Shown here: positions 1-7,995 of the stretch, piece by piece
Numbering within the stretch: the stretch's first letter is position 1
How the letters are laid out: each line of letters starts with the position of its first letter
From: Alphaproteobacteria bacterium
GTDB lineage: Bacteria > Pseudomonadota > Alphaproteobacteria > UBA8366
DNA: 12,468 nt
Assembly: GCA_029861675.1 (NCBI GenBank)
Contig: JAOTYV010000121.1
Span: 1 to 12,468 of the forward strand
Direction of reading: 5' to 3'
The notes under the pieces: generated by a model
What the model was told of the DNA's origin: nothing
What the model saw: only the letters and a program-made list of their open reading frames with translations
The model's database searches: none
Made by a program: the position numbers and the translations under genes

Positions 1-588
1 TCGGCGTTGGGCTACAGCGGCCGCAAGTTCGGATGGTGGGCGATCCCGGACCAATACTCGATTGGCGTCGTCCTGCAGCACGAGTTTGCAGCGCCGCCGC
101 GACCGCCGGTGTTCGTGCTGTTCCCGACCGTGATGAGTCATCTGCCGTTCGATCCGCTGCCGCCCTATTTGACCGATTGGACCCGCGCCGCATCGGGATC
201 GGACTACGGGCAGGCGCCAGCTCCGGCGGAAGTGGGTACGGCGGGGGATTGGTCGAAAATCAGGAGCGCCTATCGGGAGTCGATCCGTTACAATTTCGAT
301 GTGCTGGATGGGTTGCTGTCGCAACCCGCCACGCAGGGCGCGATCATTGTCGTCGTCGGGGATCATCAGCCGCCGGCGATCGTCGGCGGGACGAAATCGG
401 ATTGGCGTGTCCCGGTCCATGTCCTTGCAAAGGCGCCCGCGGTGCACAGCCGAATTGCCGCCGCCGGTTTTTCGCAGGGCATGATGCCGGACGGCGCGCC
501 GCTTGGATCGCTGGCCGAACTCCATAAGATGATCGCGCAGGTGTTCGATAGCGGAAACGGTTACAATCGAGGCCGCCGCGGCAAGTGA
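1..588 (+). CDS. Sulfatase / alkaline-phosphatase-like hydrolase, C-terminal part (5' end outside window)
   Basis: The frame is open from the first base and ends at TGA 586-588, leaving the last 195 residues of a longer protein. The motif VVVGDHQPP (about residues 117-125) resembles the C-terminal Asp-His metal-binding motif of membrane-associated sulfatase/LtaS-like members of the alkaline phosphatase superfamily. The earlier MSHLPFDPLPPY segment matches the S/T-H-x-PF substrate-side motif of such proteins. Family members are usually inner-membrane proteins with an N-terminal transmembrane block and a periplasmic hydrolase or transferase domain that acts on sulfate or phosphate esters, or on lipid head groups. 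The membrane part and the nucleophile are not visible here, so substrate and localisation are inference. No start codon should be assigned inside the window: the TTG at base 7 is only an internal leucine codon. The tail ends in a short basic stretch (NRGRRGK). The next gene in the same direction encodes an AsmA envelope protein, 166 bases away. Confidence 0.75.
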   Translation, partial: SALGYSGRKFGWWAIPDQYSIGVVLQHEFAAPPRPPVFVLFPTVMSHLPFDPLPPYLTDWTRAASGSDYGQAPAPAEVGTAGDWSKIRSAYRESIRYNFDVLDGLLSQPATQGAIIVVVGDHQPPAIVGGTKSDWRVPVHVLAKAPAVHSRIAAAGFSQGMMPDGAPLGSLAELHKMIAQVFDSGNGYNRGRRGK

Positions 589-615
589 CGCGAGCGCTTG
601 GACTCATCGTGCGAG

Positions 616-630
616 AGGGGAATGTCCCCT
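616..630. repeat. Small GC-rich hairpin after the sulfatase gene
   Basis: AGGGGA and TCCCCT form a perfect 6-bp inverted repeat around a 3-base loop, 27 bases after the sulfatase stop codon. No T-run follows, so it is at best a weak terminator for the upstream gene. It could also be an operator or a stabilising 3' hairpin. Confidence 0.4.
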
Positions 631-632
631 AC

Positions 633-668
633 ATTGAAATATCCGCAAGGAAAGCGATCAATTTCAAT
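633..668. repeat. 8-bp AT-rich inverted repeat upstream of the AsmA gene
   Basis: ATTGAAAT (633-640) and ATTTCAAT (661-668) are exact reverse complements separated by 20 bases, in the 166-base gap before the AsmA-family gene. The centre-to-centre spacing of 28 bases is a little under three helical turns. The pair could be a dyad operator for asmA or chance in an AT-rich intergenic segment. I saw no convincing sigma-70 promoter pair in this gap. Confidence 0.3.
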
Positions 669-742
669 TTGGTCTGTTACGCACGATAACTTGTTCTTTT
701 ATGGACTTTACGGCACGGATACCTATCTATGTGCCGTGGCCC

Positions 743-748
743 GGAGAA
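743..748 (+). promoter_or_regulatory. Ribosome binding site deciding the GTG start of the AsmA-family gene
   Basis: GGAGAA lies just upstream of GTG 755, with 8 bases between GGAG and the start codon. The upstream ATG at 701 would add 18 residues (MDFTARIPIY...) ahead of the membrane anchor and has no comparable site, so GTG 755 is preferred. Confidence 0.6.
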
Positions 749-754
749 ACGTTC

Positions 755-3700
755 GTGAAAAAGCTTCTAATTTCTGTTGCCGGCGTTCTCGTGCTCTTGT
801 TCGCGGTGCTTCTGATCGTTCCGAGTTTCATCGATTGGAATGCGCGCAAGCAGGAGATTACGGCTGCGGTTCGAGAGGCTACTGGCCGCAATTTGACGAT
901 TCTTGGCAATATCGACGTCACAATTCTTCCGAATCCCGCCATCCGCGTCGCCGATGTACGGTTCGCCAACATTAAAGGTGCGGCCGCGCCGGACATGATC
1001 CGGGTGCAGGAAGCGCGCGTGAGCGTCGCCCTCGGCCCATTGTTCGAAGGCCGTCTGGCCGCCGTTGTGGGGCTCGTCAAACCGGTGGTTCATCTCGAAA
1101 AACTTAGGAACGGCGATGCGAGCTGGAATTTCAGGACCGCCGGCTCCGACGCGCCGGCTCCGACCGCCGATATCGGATCGTCGGGATCTTCCATTGACTT
1201 GAAGCTGGATCGGTTCGAAATCATCGACGGAACGGTCACCTATTACGATGCTGGCGAAGGCAGCGTTCGTCGGCTGGACCGGCTCAATTCCACCATATCC
1301 TTCGATTCTCTTTCCGGGCCATTCAAGGCCGATGGGGTCGCCCTGATTGGCGACATGCCGCTGACGCTGCAACTGTCCACCGGCCGGTTGCGGCCGAAGG
1401 CGCCGCTGCCGCTCTCCGCCATGGTGACGGGACCGGATGAAAACACGGTGTTGCGGCTACAGGGTAGTGTCACTGCGCCGATCGGCGACGGATCGTTTGT
1501 CGGAGAGATGCGTCTCGATTCCGAAAATTTCGCGACCTTCCTCCAATCCTTGAAGGTGCGTGCTATTCCGGCGGCCCTGTCCCGGCCATTCGCCGCGAAG
1601 ACCGAGATTACGGCATCGAAGCAAGGGATTGGGCTCAACACCATGGAGCTTTCCTTGGGCGACGTGCGGGCGACCGGTACGGTGACGCTGGAATACGATA
1701 AGAAGCCGCGCCTGACGGCCAATTTGCGCAGTACCAATTTGAACGTCGACACATTGCTTGCCGAGAAGGGGCGCCTGGGCGGTAAAGCGGGCGCAGGGTC
1801 CGACCGCCCGGCGTCCGATCCTGCCGGCAAATCCGAGCGCGCGGCGAATGGCGGATCGGCCGGAACGGGATTTGCTTTGCCCGAAGGGCTCGAGGCTGCG
1901 GTTCAACTGGCCGCCGATGTAGTGCAATACCGGGGCGGCGTCATCCGGCGGGCGGCGATGCGGGCGCGTTTAAAGGATGGGCGCATTTCGATCGAAGAAA
2001 CCGGCGCGATTCTCCCGGGCAACACCTGGGTCGAGGCGAAGGGGGCGGTCACGGTCGCCCAAGGGATCCCGCAAATCGATCTGCGGGTGTTGGGACAGTC
2101 CGACAACCTGCGAGAAGCGTTGGGATGGCTTGATGTCGACGTTACCGCGGTGCCCGCGGACCGGCTGCGAAGGTTCAAATTTTCGAGCACCGTCGCCGGC
2201 ACCCCGCGCGATTTGAGCGCGACGGATATCGACGTAACGCTCGATTCCAGCCGGATCACCGGCGGCTTGGTGCTTGCCTTTCGCGAACGGCCCGCCTTCG
2301 GCCTGCGGTTGGAAGTCGATCGATTTAGTCTCGATGGGTATTCACCGTCCCGGCGGGCGGGAATAGGGCAACGGCGCGCGCTCACGGGGAATTCAGACGC
2401 TGCCACGGCGCGGCGCGCTCCAGCGCCGGGTCCAGGGGGCGCATTGTCGCCGATTTTGCAGCATCTGAAATCTTTCGACGCCAATATTGAAGCGACGGTC
2501 CAACGTCTGGTGGTCGCCAAAACCACGGCGAAAAACTTTAAAATCGACATCAAGATCGCCAATGGCGCGGTCGAACTCCGAAAGGCTTCGGTCACGGACT
2601 ATGCCGGGCTGCAGGGGGTGGTGTCGGGGAAGTTGGCCGGAAAGCCGACCAATCCTGAGTTTTCGGCGGATTACAGCGTAAAACTCCAAGATCGTGCCCG
2701 GTTTGTGCGCTTTCTCGACAAACCCGCCATTTTGCGCGATGGGCGGTTGTCTGGCTTGTCGGTCAGCGGCACGGTCAGTGGCACGCTCGACCGTTTGAAG
2801 GTGGCAACCAAACTGACGGGAATGGATGGCCGGATCGACCTGCGCGGGTCGATCCGCAGTGCTCTGCTCGATCCAACGGCCAATCTGGCGGTGACCATCA
2901 AGTTTCCCGAGTTGACCAACGTCGTTCAAATAGCCGCAAGAGACTACACGCCGGCGGCGGGCAAACTTGGTGCGGTGGATCTATCTTTTCAAGCCGAGGG
3001 CACGCCGACATACATCAAGTTAAGTGACATTTCGGGTTCCACTGGACCCGTTAGCCTGCGCGGCAATGCGGATATCGAGTTGAGCGGACCCCGGCCCAAA
3101 CTTCGGTTGAGCCTTAGCACGAGCGAGGTTCTGCTCGACCTCTTCTTTCCGCCGGAGCGCAAGCGGCGATCAGCGGCGCCGGCCCGGCATCGCATTATTC
3201 CGGCCGCGGCCATTGCTGGAAGCGGCGCGCCGGCGGCCAAATCATGGTCGAGAACACCGCTCGATTTGAGCGTGCTGCACGCCCTCGATGCGGATATCAC
3301 CCTGGCGATGGCCGCGCTGACGAAGGGTCTCTACCGCCTGAAAAATTCGCAAATGCAGGCGCAGATCGAGGCTGGGAAACTGTCGATCGACAAGTTTGCC
3401 GCCGCATTTTCGACCGGAACCGTGAGCGCCAGCGGGTCGCTTCAAGCCGGCGTGAATCAAGTAGAATTATCGTTGCGCGCGACCGCGAAGGAAGTCGATA
3501 TCGCCGATCTCATTCATGCGCTGCGGGATTATAAATTACGCATTGGGCCGGTCCGGCTCGGCGCGCGCATGCGGGGGCCGGTGTCCGCGAGCATGACGCT
3601 GACGTCGCGCGGCGCTAGCGAGCGCGACCTTGTGGCCGGCTTACGCGGGGTGGCGAAAATCGTCGGCCAGCCGCAAACGCAATTCACAGGCGCCGCGAAG

Positions 3701-4234
3701 CGGGCGAGCGCGATTACCGGATTGGCTGGGGCGATCCTCGGCAACAGGCGCAACGGCCTTGGCAAGGCCGGTGATTTGACCCGGGCGACCGGCCTGCTCG
3801 TGGCGGCGTTCGAGGGCGCATCCACCTTGAATGGCGATATCGACATTCAGGACGGGATCATTTCAACGCGCAATCTGGTGCTGGTCGGCCGCGGTGGCCG
3901 TGCCCTCACGTCAGGAACCGCGCATCTGAGCAATTGGAAGCTCGAATCGGCCACCGATGTTACCTTGGGGCAGGATAAGGAACCGTTCATCATCGCGCAG
4001 ATGACCGGACCGCTGGACGATCCCTATGTCCGGAAAATCAGCGGCAGCTTGATTTCCGGCGGCGCGCCGGCGGCAAAGACCCGCCAGCAGCCGGCCAAGA
4101 AAATCGCGCCGGATCCGCGCGGTTCGAACGCGCCGCCAAACCGACAGCCGCAAGCGCCCGGCGCGCCAGCACCGGCAAAAAAACTAAATCCTGAAGAACT
4201 CCTGCGTCAGTTATTGCAGGGCGCTGGGCGATAG
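755..4234 (+). CDS. AsmA family protein, large envelope protein with N-terminal membrane anchor
   Basis: This 1159-residue protein starts at GTG with MKKLLISVAGVLVLLFAVLL, one hydrophobic anchor (about residues 3-24) preceded by two lysines. The AsmA signature follows: FIDWN, an amphipathic segment, TGRNLTILGNIDV and an NPAIRVADVRFAN strand. Long stretches of alternating beta strands follow. An AsmA-like C-terminal module covers about residues 915-1095 (DIADLIHALRDY, LNGDIDIQDGIISTRNL, MTGPLDDPYVRKISG). The end is a Pro/Ala/Lys-rich linker (about 1105-1143) and a short helical tail, NPEELLRQLLQGAGR. AsmA-family proteins sit in the inner membrane, project into the periplasm, and are thought to support phospholipid transport to the outer membrane or outer membrane assembly. 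Lipid bridging is known for relatives such as TamB and YhdP and is inferred here. The 3' end overlaps the convergent ribbon-helix-helix gene by 24 bases. The family is certain; the exact role is not. Confidence 0.9.
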   Translation: MKKLLISVAGVLVLLFAVLLIVPSFIDWNARKQEITAAVREATGRNLTILGNIDVTILPNPAIRVADVRFANIKGAAAPDMIRVQEARVSVALGPLFEGRLAAVVGLVKPVVHLEKLRNGDASWNFRTAGSDAPAPTADIGSSGSSIDLKLDRFEIIDGTVTYYDAGEGSVRRLDRLNSTISFDSLSGPFKADGVALIGDMPLTLQLSTGRLRPKAPLPLSAMVTGPDENTVLRLQGSVTAPIGDGSFVGEMRLDSENFATFLQSLKVRAIPAALSRPFAAKTEITASKQGIGLNTMELSLGDVRATGTVTLEYDKKPRLTANLRSTNLNVDTLLAEKGRLGGKAGAGSDRPASDPAGKSERAANGGSAGTGFALPEGLEAAVQLAADVVQYRGGVIRRAAMRARLKDGRISIEETGAILPGNTWVEAKGAVTVAQGIPQIDLRVLGQSDNLREALGWLDVDVTAVPADRLRRFKFSSTVAGTPRDLSATDIDVTLDSSRITGGLVLAFRERPAFGLRLEVDRFSLDGYSPSRRAGIGQRRALTGNSDAATARRAPAPGPGGALSPILQHLKSFDANIEATVQRLVVAKTTAKNFKIDIKIANGAVELRKASVTDYAGLQGVVSGKLAGKPTNPEFSADYSVKLQDRARFVRFLDKPAILRDGRLSGLSVSGTVSGTLDRLKVATKLTGMDGRIDLRGSIRSALLDPTANLAVTIKFPELTNVVQIAARDYTPAAGKLGAVDLSFQAEGTPTYIKLSDISGSTGPVSLRGNADIELSGPRPKLRLSLSTSEVLLDLFFPPERKRRSAAPARHRIIPAAAIAGSGAPAAKSWSRTPLDLSVLHALDADITLAMAALTKGLYRLKNSQMQAQIEAGKLSIDKFAAAFSTGTVSASGSLQAGVNQVELSLRATAKEVDIADLIHALRDYKLRIGPVRLGARMRGPVSASMTLTSRGASERDLVAGLRGVAKIVGQPQTQFTGAAKRASAITGLAGAILGNRRNGLGKAGDLTRATGLLVAAFEGASTLNGDIDIQDGIISTRNLVLVGRGGRALTSGTAHLSNWKLESATDVTLGQDKEPFIIAQMTGPLDDPYVRKISGSLISGGAPAAKTRQQPAKKIAPDPRGSNAPPNRQPQAPGAPAPAKKLNPEELLRQLLQGAGR

Positions 4235-4510
4235 ATCGGGCATGTCCCCATCGGCCGGTGACTTGACGGCCTGTGCATGGAGCAGGACATACACCCGGAT
4301 CGCGCTGGATAGGTTGCCATCGCGGTCGCGATCGATATCCGTCACCAGCTGATTGACGGTCTGGCTCCTGCCCGCCGCGATCTTCTTGAGTTCGACCCAA
4401 AACACGTTTTCAAGCGACACGCTTGTCCTATGGCCGGCGATGACGACGGATCGCTTCTTCATCGCGCCGGGTGCGGCGTTTGTCCTGGGGGCTTTGTCTG
4501 GAGACTCCAT
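4211..4510 (-). CDS. Ribbon-helix-helix domain protein (RHH_4-like)
   Basis: This is a small protein of 99 residues. The core KKRSVVIAGHRTSVSLENVFWVELKKIA (residues 18-45), followed by TVNQLVTDIDRDR and NLSSAIRVYVLLHA (to about residue 82), matches the ribbon-helix-helix family common in Alphaproteobacteria: one beta strand (RTSVSLE) and two helices, with NLSSAIRVYV as the second. RHH proteins bind DNA as dimers through the strand, so this is probably a small transcription factor with unknown targets. The ATG at 4510 was chosen, with a weak GGA 6 bases upstream. A TTG at 4573 gives a longer, less likely form, and ATG 4462 would give only the domain. The disordered N-terminus (MESPDKAPRTNAAPG) and acidic C-terminus flank the domain. 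From memory, homologues often lie near fumC and sspB in other alphaproteobacteria, and both are in this window, though not adjacent to it. Confidence 0.8.
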   Translation of the reverse strand: MESPDKAPRTNAAPGAMKKRSVVIAGHRTSVSLENVFWVELKKIAAGRSQTVNQLVTDIDRDRDGNLSSAIRVYVLLHAQAVKSPADGDMPDLSPSALQ

Positions 4511-4647
4511 TGAATTCCGAATGTTATGACGCTCCGCGGGCAAGTCCATCAACTGTCCATCCACATAATCCAATGGGCATCTGTATACCGGTTAAGGTGG
4601 GCCTAAAACACGACTCTGGCAATACGGACTCACAGATTGTTGAAGCG

Positions 4648-5280
4648 CTATTGGCAGGAATTTCGGCCTAAATCGTAAGAAAACTGCGCAATTCGCGCGA
4701 TGGCGTCCCGGTAGTTCTGTTCCGTCGATGGACCTGATCGGCGGCGCGGCTTAAGGCTATGATCGCCATCCGGCAACCAATGGACGGCAATCTGCCCGGA
4801 TAGATGGTATCCTGATACTTCGCTGGCGTTCCCGAGCGGATCCCGTTCGCCCTGGCAGATCAGCGCAGGCTTCTTGAAATCGGCCAGGTGGGCGGTCCGC
4901 AACCGGTCGGGTTTTCCGGAGGGATGAAACGGATATCCCAGGCATACCAAACCGGCCACCGCGGGATGATCCGCGACCAAACTGGCGATGCGTCCACCAA
5001 GCGACTTGCCGCCGATAATCAATCCGGGCTGATCCAGCGTATCGATGACGGTGTTCCAATGCGCCCGCAACGCGGGTTCGCGGTCCGGCGGCCGGCGCCG
5101 GCCGGTGGCCTGCATGGTCGTCATATAGGGAAATTCGAACCGCACCACGCGCAATCCGCAGTCGGATAGGCCGTGGGCAAATGCCGCCATAAACGGCGAA
5201 TTCATGCCGGCGCCCGCGCCGTGCGCCAGAACAATCGTGCGCTCGGCGTCGGCTGGGCCGTCGATGAGAAATTCGGACAT
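4648..5280 (-). CDS. Alpha/beta hydrolase, KANL3/Tex30-like
   Basis: The 210-residue cytoplasmic protein shows a complete alpha/beta-hydrolase triad. The nucleophile is Ser93 in the elbow GGKSLGGR, the acid is Asp147 in GERDPLG, and the histidine is His174 in GDHSLKPRR. The early LAHGAGAGMNSPFM segment (18-31) supplies the oxyanion region and is typical of the compact KANL3/Tex30/dienelactone-hydrolase-like group found widely in bacteria. The substrate is unknown; esterase or thioesterase activity is plausible but unproven. ATG 5280 (MSEFLIDGP) is the chosen start because the family begins a few residues before the first strand. The in-frame start at 5343 adds 21 residues with no family character. 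The gene lies 137 bases upstream (in its own direction) of the RHH gene and is divergent from the CheW-globin gene, with a shared 151-base region between them. Confidence 0.85.
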   Translation of the reverse strand: MSEFLIDGPADAERTIVLAHGAGAGMNSPFMAAFAHGLSDCGLRVVRFEFPYMTTMQATGRRRPPDREPALRAHWNTVIDTLDQPGLIIGGKSLGGRIASLVADHPAVAGLVCLGYPFHPSGKPDRLRTAHLADFKKPALICQGERDPLGNASEVSGYHLSGQIAVHWLPDGDHSLKPRRRSGPSTEQNYRDAIARIAQFSYDLGRNSCQ

Positions 5281-5431
5281 AGCGCGCCCCGCCCAAGGCG
5301 TGAAAATTCGATCAGGTTGTTGCGTATCGGGCGCCGGGCACACTGTAAAGGCCTCGTTAACTCCGTAGCCATAAATTCAAGGAGCCGGCGCATCGGGTTG
5401 TGGGCCGCGTTGCCGGGGATGGGGATATGGA

Positions 5432-6568
5432 ATGAGCGAGCAGATCGTCGCGGCCGGGACCGCCATGATCGACGGCGATACGGATCAATTCGTCATGATG
5501 CAGGTCGGCAACCAAGACATCGCCTTCGCTATTCAAGATGTCAGGGATGCGGTCGAGCCCCATGCGATCACGCCGATTCCGCTGGCGCCTTCCGCAATTG
5601 CCGGCGTGATGAACCTGCGCGGACGCATTGTTACGGTGATCGACCTGCGCCGGATACTCGGCGGAGAAGACGATGGCGGTGAAAATGGCCGGGAGTATTC
5701 CCATATGACCGGCATCACCGTAGACCGTCCGGAAGGCCCCTTTACGCTGCTGGTCGATTCCGTCAGTGAGGTTCGTCGGATTGAGCGAAGCCTGCTGGAA
5801 GCGCCCCCCGTCACACTGGACCCGGCATTGAAGCGCTTATGCATGGGCGTTTTTCAGTTGCCCGGGCGATTGGTCGTCCTGCTGGATGTGGATCGCATTC
5901 TTGAGCCGGAGACGATCCTGGCGACGCCGACAATTCCTTTCCAGCCGCGCCGGAAGGCGCCGATGATCGAGGATCGCCAACGGAATCGGGTGGCGGTTAT
6001 TGAGCCGCCGGGCGCACCGGCCATTGCCGAGCTGGAGCCGTACGAAGTGCCGCTCCCGCCGGCCCGCGCGGCTGAAGACGTGCTTAATCCAGCAATCGCG
6101 ATCGCCCATCGGACGACCGGCGGATGGAATGAAAATCCGAAGGTTGGTGCGCCGGCCATTTCCGACGTATCGAAAAGTATCACATCGGCGCCGCCGCAAC
6201 GCGCTGCGCTTCCGATCCTAGACGGTATTGGCGGGAAAGCGGCCCTGAGCAAGCTCGTCATCGCGGTATATGAAGAAATTCTCGGCGACCCATTGCTCGC
6301 CGACTTGTTCGTCGGGGCGGACATGCCGATGCAGCGCGAACGCATGGTCACCGCGCTCGAGAACCTTTTATCGACCTCGGGATCGAACTTCGCGAGCGCC
6401 GCGATCGGCTTCGATTGGCTGGTGCCCGAAAAAGTGATGGAAGACGAGCATTTCAACCTGTGCCTTGGCCATTTCGAGCGGGTCTTGGGCCGTCTTGCGG
6501 TCGAGAAGACGCTCGCCGAGCGATTCCTCACCGCGATCGAATGGTGCCGTGAAGGGGTCGTCGATTAG
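5432..6568 (+). CDS. CheW-like domain fused to a truncated-haemoglobin-like domain
   Basis: The 378-residue protein has two recognisable parts. Residues about 17-158 are a CheW fold: QFVMMQVGNQDIAFAIQDVRD, then the typical IAGVMNLRGRIVTVIDLRRILG core (56-77), LLVDSVSEVRRI (106-117) and LPGRLVVLLDVDRIL (143-157). Residues 159-260 are a Pro/Ala-rich, probably disordered linker. Residues about 262-377 resemble a group-1 truncated haemoglobin: IGGKAAL at the start, Y280 at B10, LFVGADM with F293 at CD1, then DEHFNLCLGHFERVL (338-352) matching the G helix. No histidine occurs between 227 and 339, so the F8 haem ligand is missing. CheW normally couples chemoreceptors to CheA; globins sense or bind O2 or NO. 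No other che genes are in the window. ATG 5432 is the only in-frame start after the stop at 5372-5374, and a purine-rich GGGGATATGGA precedes it. CheW identity is firm, globin homology likely, function unknown. Confidence 0.85.
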   Translation: MSEQIVAAGTAMIDGDTDQFVMMQVGNQDIAFAIQDVRDAVEPHAITPIPLAPSAIAGVMNLRGRIVTVIDLRRILGGEDDGGENGREYSHMTGITVDRPEGPFTLLVDSVSEVRRIERSLLEAPPVTLDPALKRLCMGVFQLPGRLVVLLDVDRILEPETILATPTIPFQPRRKAPMIEDRQRNRVAVIEPPGAPAIAELEPYEVPLPPARAAEDVLNPAIAIAHRTTGGWNENPKVGAPAISDVSKSITSAPPQRAALPILDGIGGKAALSKLVIAVYEEILGDPLLADLFVGADMPMQRERMVTALENLLSTSGSNFASAAIGFDWLVPEKVMEDEHFNLCLGHFERVLGRLAVEKTLAERFLTAIEWCREGVVD

Positions 6569-6584
6569 ACCCGGCCGGTCGGGT
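6569..6584. terminator. Possible weak bidirectional hairpin between convergent genes
   Basis: ACCCG and CGGGT can pair around a 6-base loop in the 23-base gap between the CheW-globin stop and the fumC stop. No T-run follows on either strand, so intrinsic termination is doubtful. It is listed because nothing else could separate these convergent genes. Confidence 0.2.
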
Positions 6585-6591
6585 GATTGGG

Positions 6592-7995
6592 CTATTTAGC
6601 CGGTCCGGTCATGGCATCGGGATCGACCCAGGCATCGAATTGCTCTTCCGTCATCAATCCCAGATCCAACGCGGCTTGCTTGAGCGTGCCGCCCTCGGCG
6701 TAGGCCTTCTTGGCAATACGGGCGGCGTTGTCATAGCCGATATGCGGATTGAGCGCGGTCACCAGCATCAGGGAGTCCCGCACGAAGGCTTCCAGGCGCG
6801 CATGATCCGCCTCGATGCCGGCGACACAGTGAACCGCGAAACTGTCGCAGGCGTCGGCGATCAGACGGATCGATTGCAAAATATTGTGCACAATCACCGG
6901 TTTGAACACATTGAGTTCGAAATGACCGGTCGACCCGGCGACCGTGACGGTGACATGATTTCCCATCACCTGCGCACAGACCTGGGTGAGCGCCTCGCAC
7001 TGTGTCGGGTTGACCTTACCCGGCATGATGGATGAGCCCGGTTCGTTTTCCGGTAATTGCAGTTCGCCGAGACCGCAGCGCGGCCCGGAGCCGAGCAGGC
7101 GGATATCATTGCCGATCTTCATCAATGACGCGGCCAGGGTGTTGAGCACGCCCGACAATTCGACCAGGGCATCATGGGCGGCGAGCGCCTCGAATTTGTT
7201 TTTTGCAGGGACGAAGCGAAGTCCGGTGAGCGATGCGACCTCATGGGAAAACGCGGCATCGAATCCGCGCGGCGCGTTGAGCCCGGTGCCGACCGCGGTG
7301 CCGCCCTGGGCGAGTTGGTAGAGGTTGGGCAGCGCGGTCCGGACCCTTTCGAGCCCCTTGGCGATTTGCGCGGCATAGCCGGAAAATTCCTGGCCGAGGG
7401 TGAGCGGCGTGGCGTCCTGCATATGGGTGCGGCCGATCTTGACGATCTTCGCAAAGGCGGCCGATTTGTTTTCGAGCGCTCCGTGCAGGCGGGTCAATGC
7501 GGGGAACAGGCGATCGCGGATTTCCAGCGCCGCGGCGATATGCATCGCCGTTGGAAAGCTGTCGTTGGAGGACTGGCTGCGGTTGACGTGATCGTTCGGG
7601 TGAACCGGGTCCTTCGATCCGAGAACGCCGCCCAGCATCTCGATCGCCCTGTTGGCGATCACTTCGTTGAGATTCATGTTGGTCTGCGTGCCGGAGCCGG
7701 TCTGCCAAACCACGAGCGGGAAATGATCGGCCAATGCGCCGCCGATGATTTCGTCGCAGACCGCAACAATTGCCTGAACAATGTCCGCGTCCAGCGTGTC
7801 GAGCGCCCGGTTGGCCAGCGCCGCGGCTTTTTTCTGATATCCGAAAGCGCGGATCAACGGCTCGGGCATGCGTTCGGTGCCGATATTGAACAGTTCGATG
7901 CTGCGCTGGGTCTGGGCGCCCCAATACCGGTCGGCGGGGACTTCGATCGTGCCCATGCTGTCGCTTTCTATGCGAATTGCCGGTTTCTTGCTCAT
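6592..7995 (-). CDS. fumC: Fumarate hydratase class II (FumC)
   Basis: FumC interconverts fumarate and L-malate in the TCA cycle as an oxygen-stable, iron-free homotetramer in the cytoplasm. The 467-residue length equals that of E. coli FumC. The superfamily signature [11 protein letters not shown] (320-330) is intact and holds the serine of the mobile catalytic loop. Other kept segments are [14 protein letters not shown] (99-112), [14 protein letters not shown] (132-145) and [11 protein letters not shown] (188-198), in which His191 corresponds to the catalytic-site histidine. ATG 7995 ([12 protein letters not shown]) gives the canonical N-terminus; the 29-residue in-frame extension upstream lies inside the TfoX-like gene. 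The start overlaps that gene's stop as ATGA and no good ribosome site is seen, so expression probably depends on translational coupling. A class I fumarase lies two genes upstream on the same strand. Confidence 0.97.
   Translation of the reverse strand: MSKKPAIRIESDSMGTIEVPADRYWGAQTQRSIELFNIGTERMPEPLIRAFGYQKKAAALANRALDTLDADIVQAIVAVCDEIIGGALADHFPLVVWQTGSGTQTNMNLNEVIANRAIEMLGGVLGSKDPVHPNDHVNRSQSSNDSFPTAMHIAAALEIRDRLFPALTRLHGALENKSAAFAKIVKIGRTHMQDATPLTLGQEFSGYAAQIAKGLERVRTALPNLYQLAQGGTAVGTGLNAPRGFDAAFSHEVASLTGLRFVPAKNKFEALAAHDALVELSGVLNTLAASLMKIGNDIRLLGSGPRCGLGELQLPENEPGSSIMPGKVNPTQCEALTQVCAQVMGNHVTVTVAGSTGHFELNVFKPVIVHNILQSIRLIADACDSFAVHCVAGIEADHARLEAFVRDSLMLVTALNPHIGYDNAARIAKKAYAEGGTLKQAALDLGLMTEEQFDAWVDPDAMTGPAK

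Noticed and set aside
598..975. Plus-strand frame of 125 codons starting in the gap before the AsmA gene
   Set aside because: It runs out of frame into the AsmA membrane anchor and has no domain signal; the inverted repeats occupy its first codons.
767..1372. Minus-strand open frame of 201 codons opposite the AsmA N-terminus
   Set aside because: The AsmA N-terminal motifs on the plus strand are clear; the minus-strand product has no recognisable features.
4511..4647. Possible minus-strand promoter for the RHH gene (TATACA near 4590)
   Set aside because: No acceptable -35 lies 16-18 bases upstream of it; too weak to annotate.
5346..5374. TAAA ... GCCATAA upstream of the CheW-globin gene, resembling a flagellar/chemotaxis sigma-28 promoter
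   Set aside because: The spacing (18 bases after TAAA rather than 15) and the missing G in GCCGATAA make the match poor.
5379..5384. AAGGAG, a perfect Shine-Dalgarno sequence upstream of the CheW-globin ATG
   Set aside because: It lies 47 bases before ATG 5432 and no start codon in the CheW frame follows at a usable distance. The nearest TTG and GTG are 13-15 bases away in other frames.
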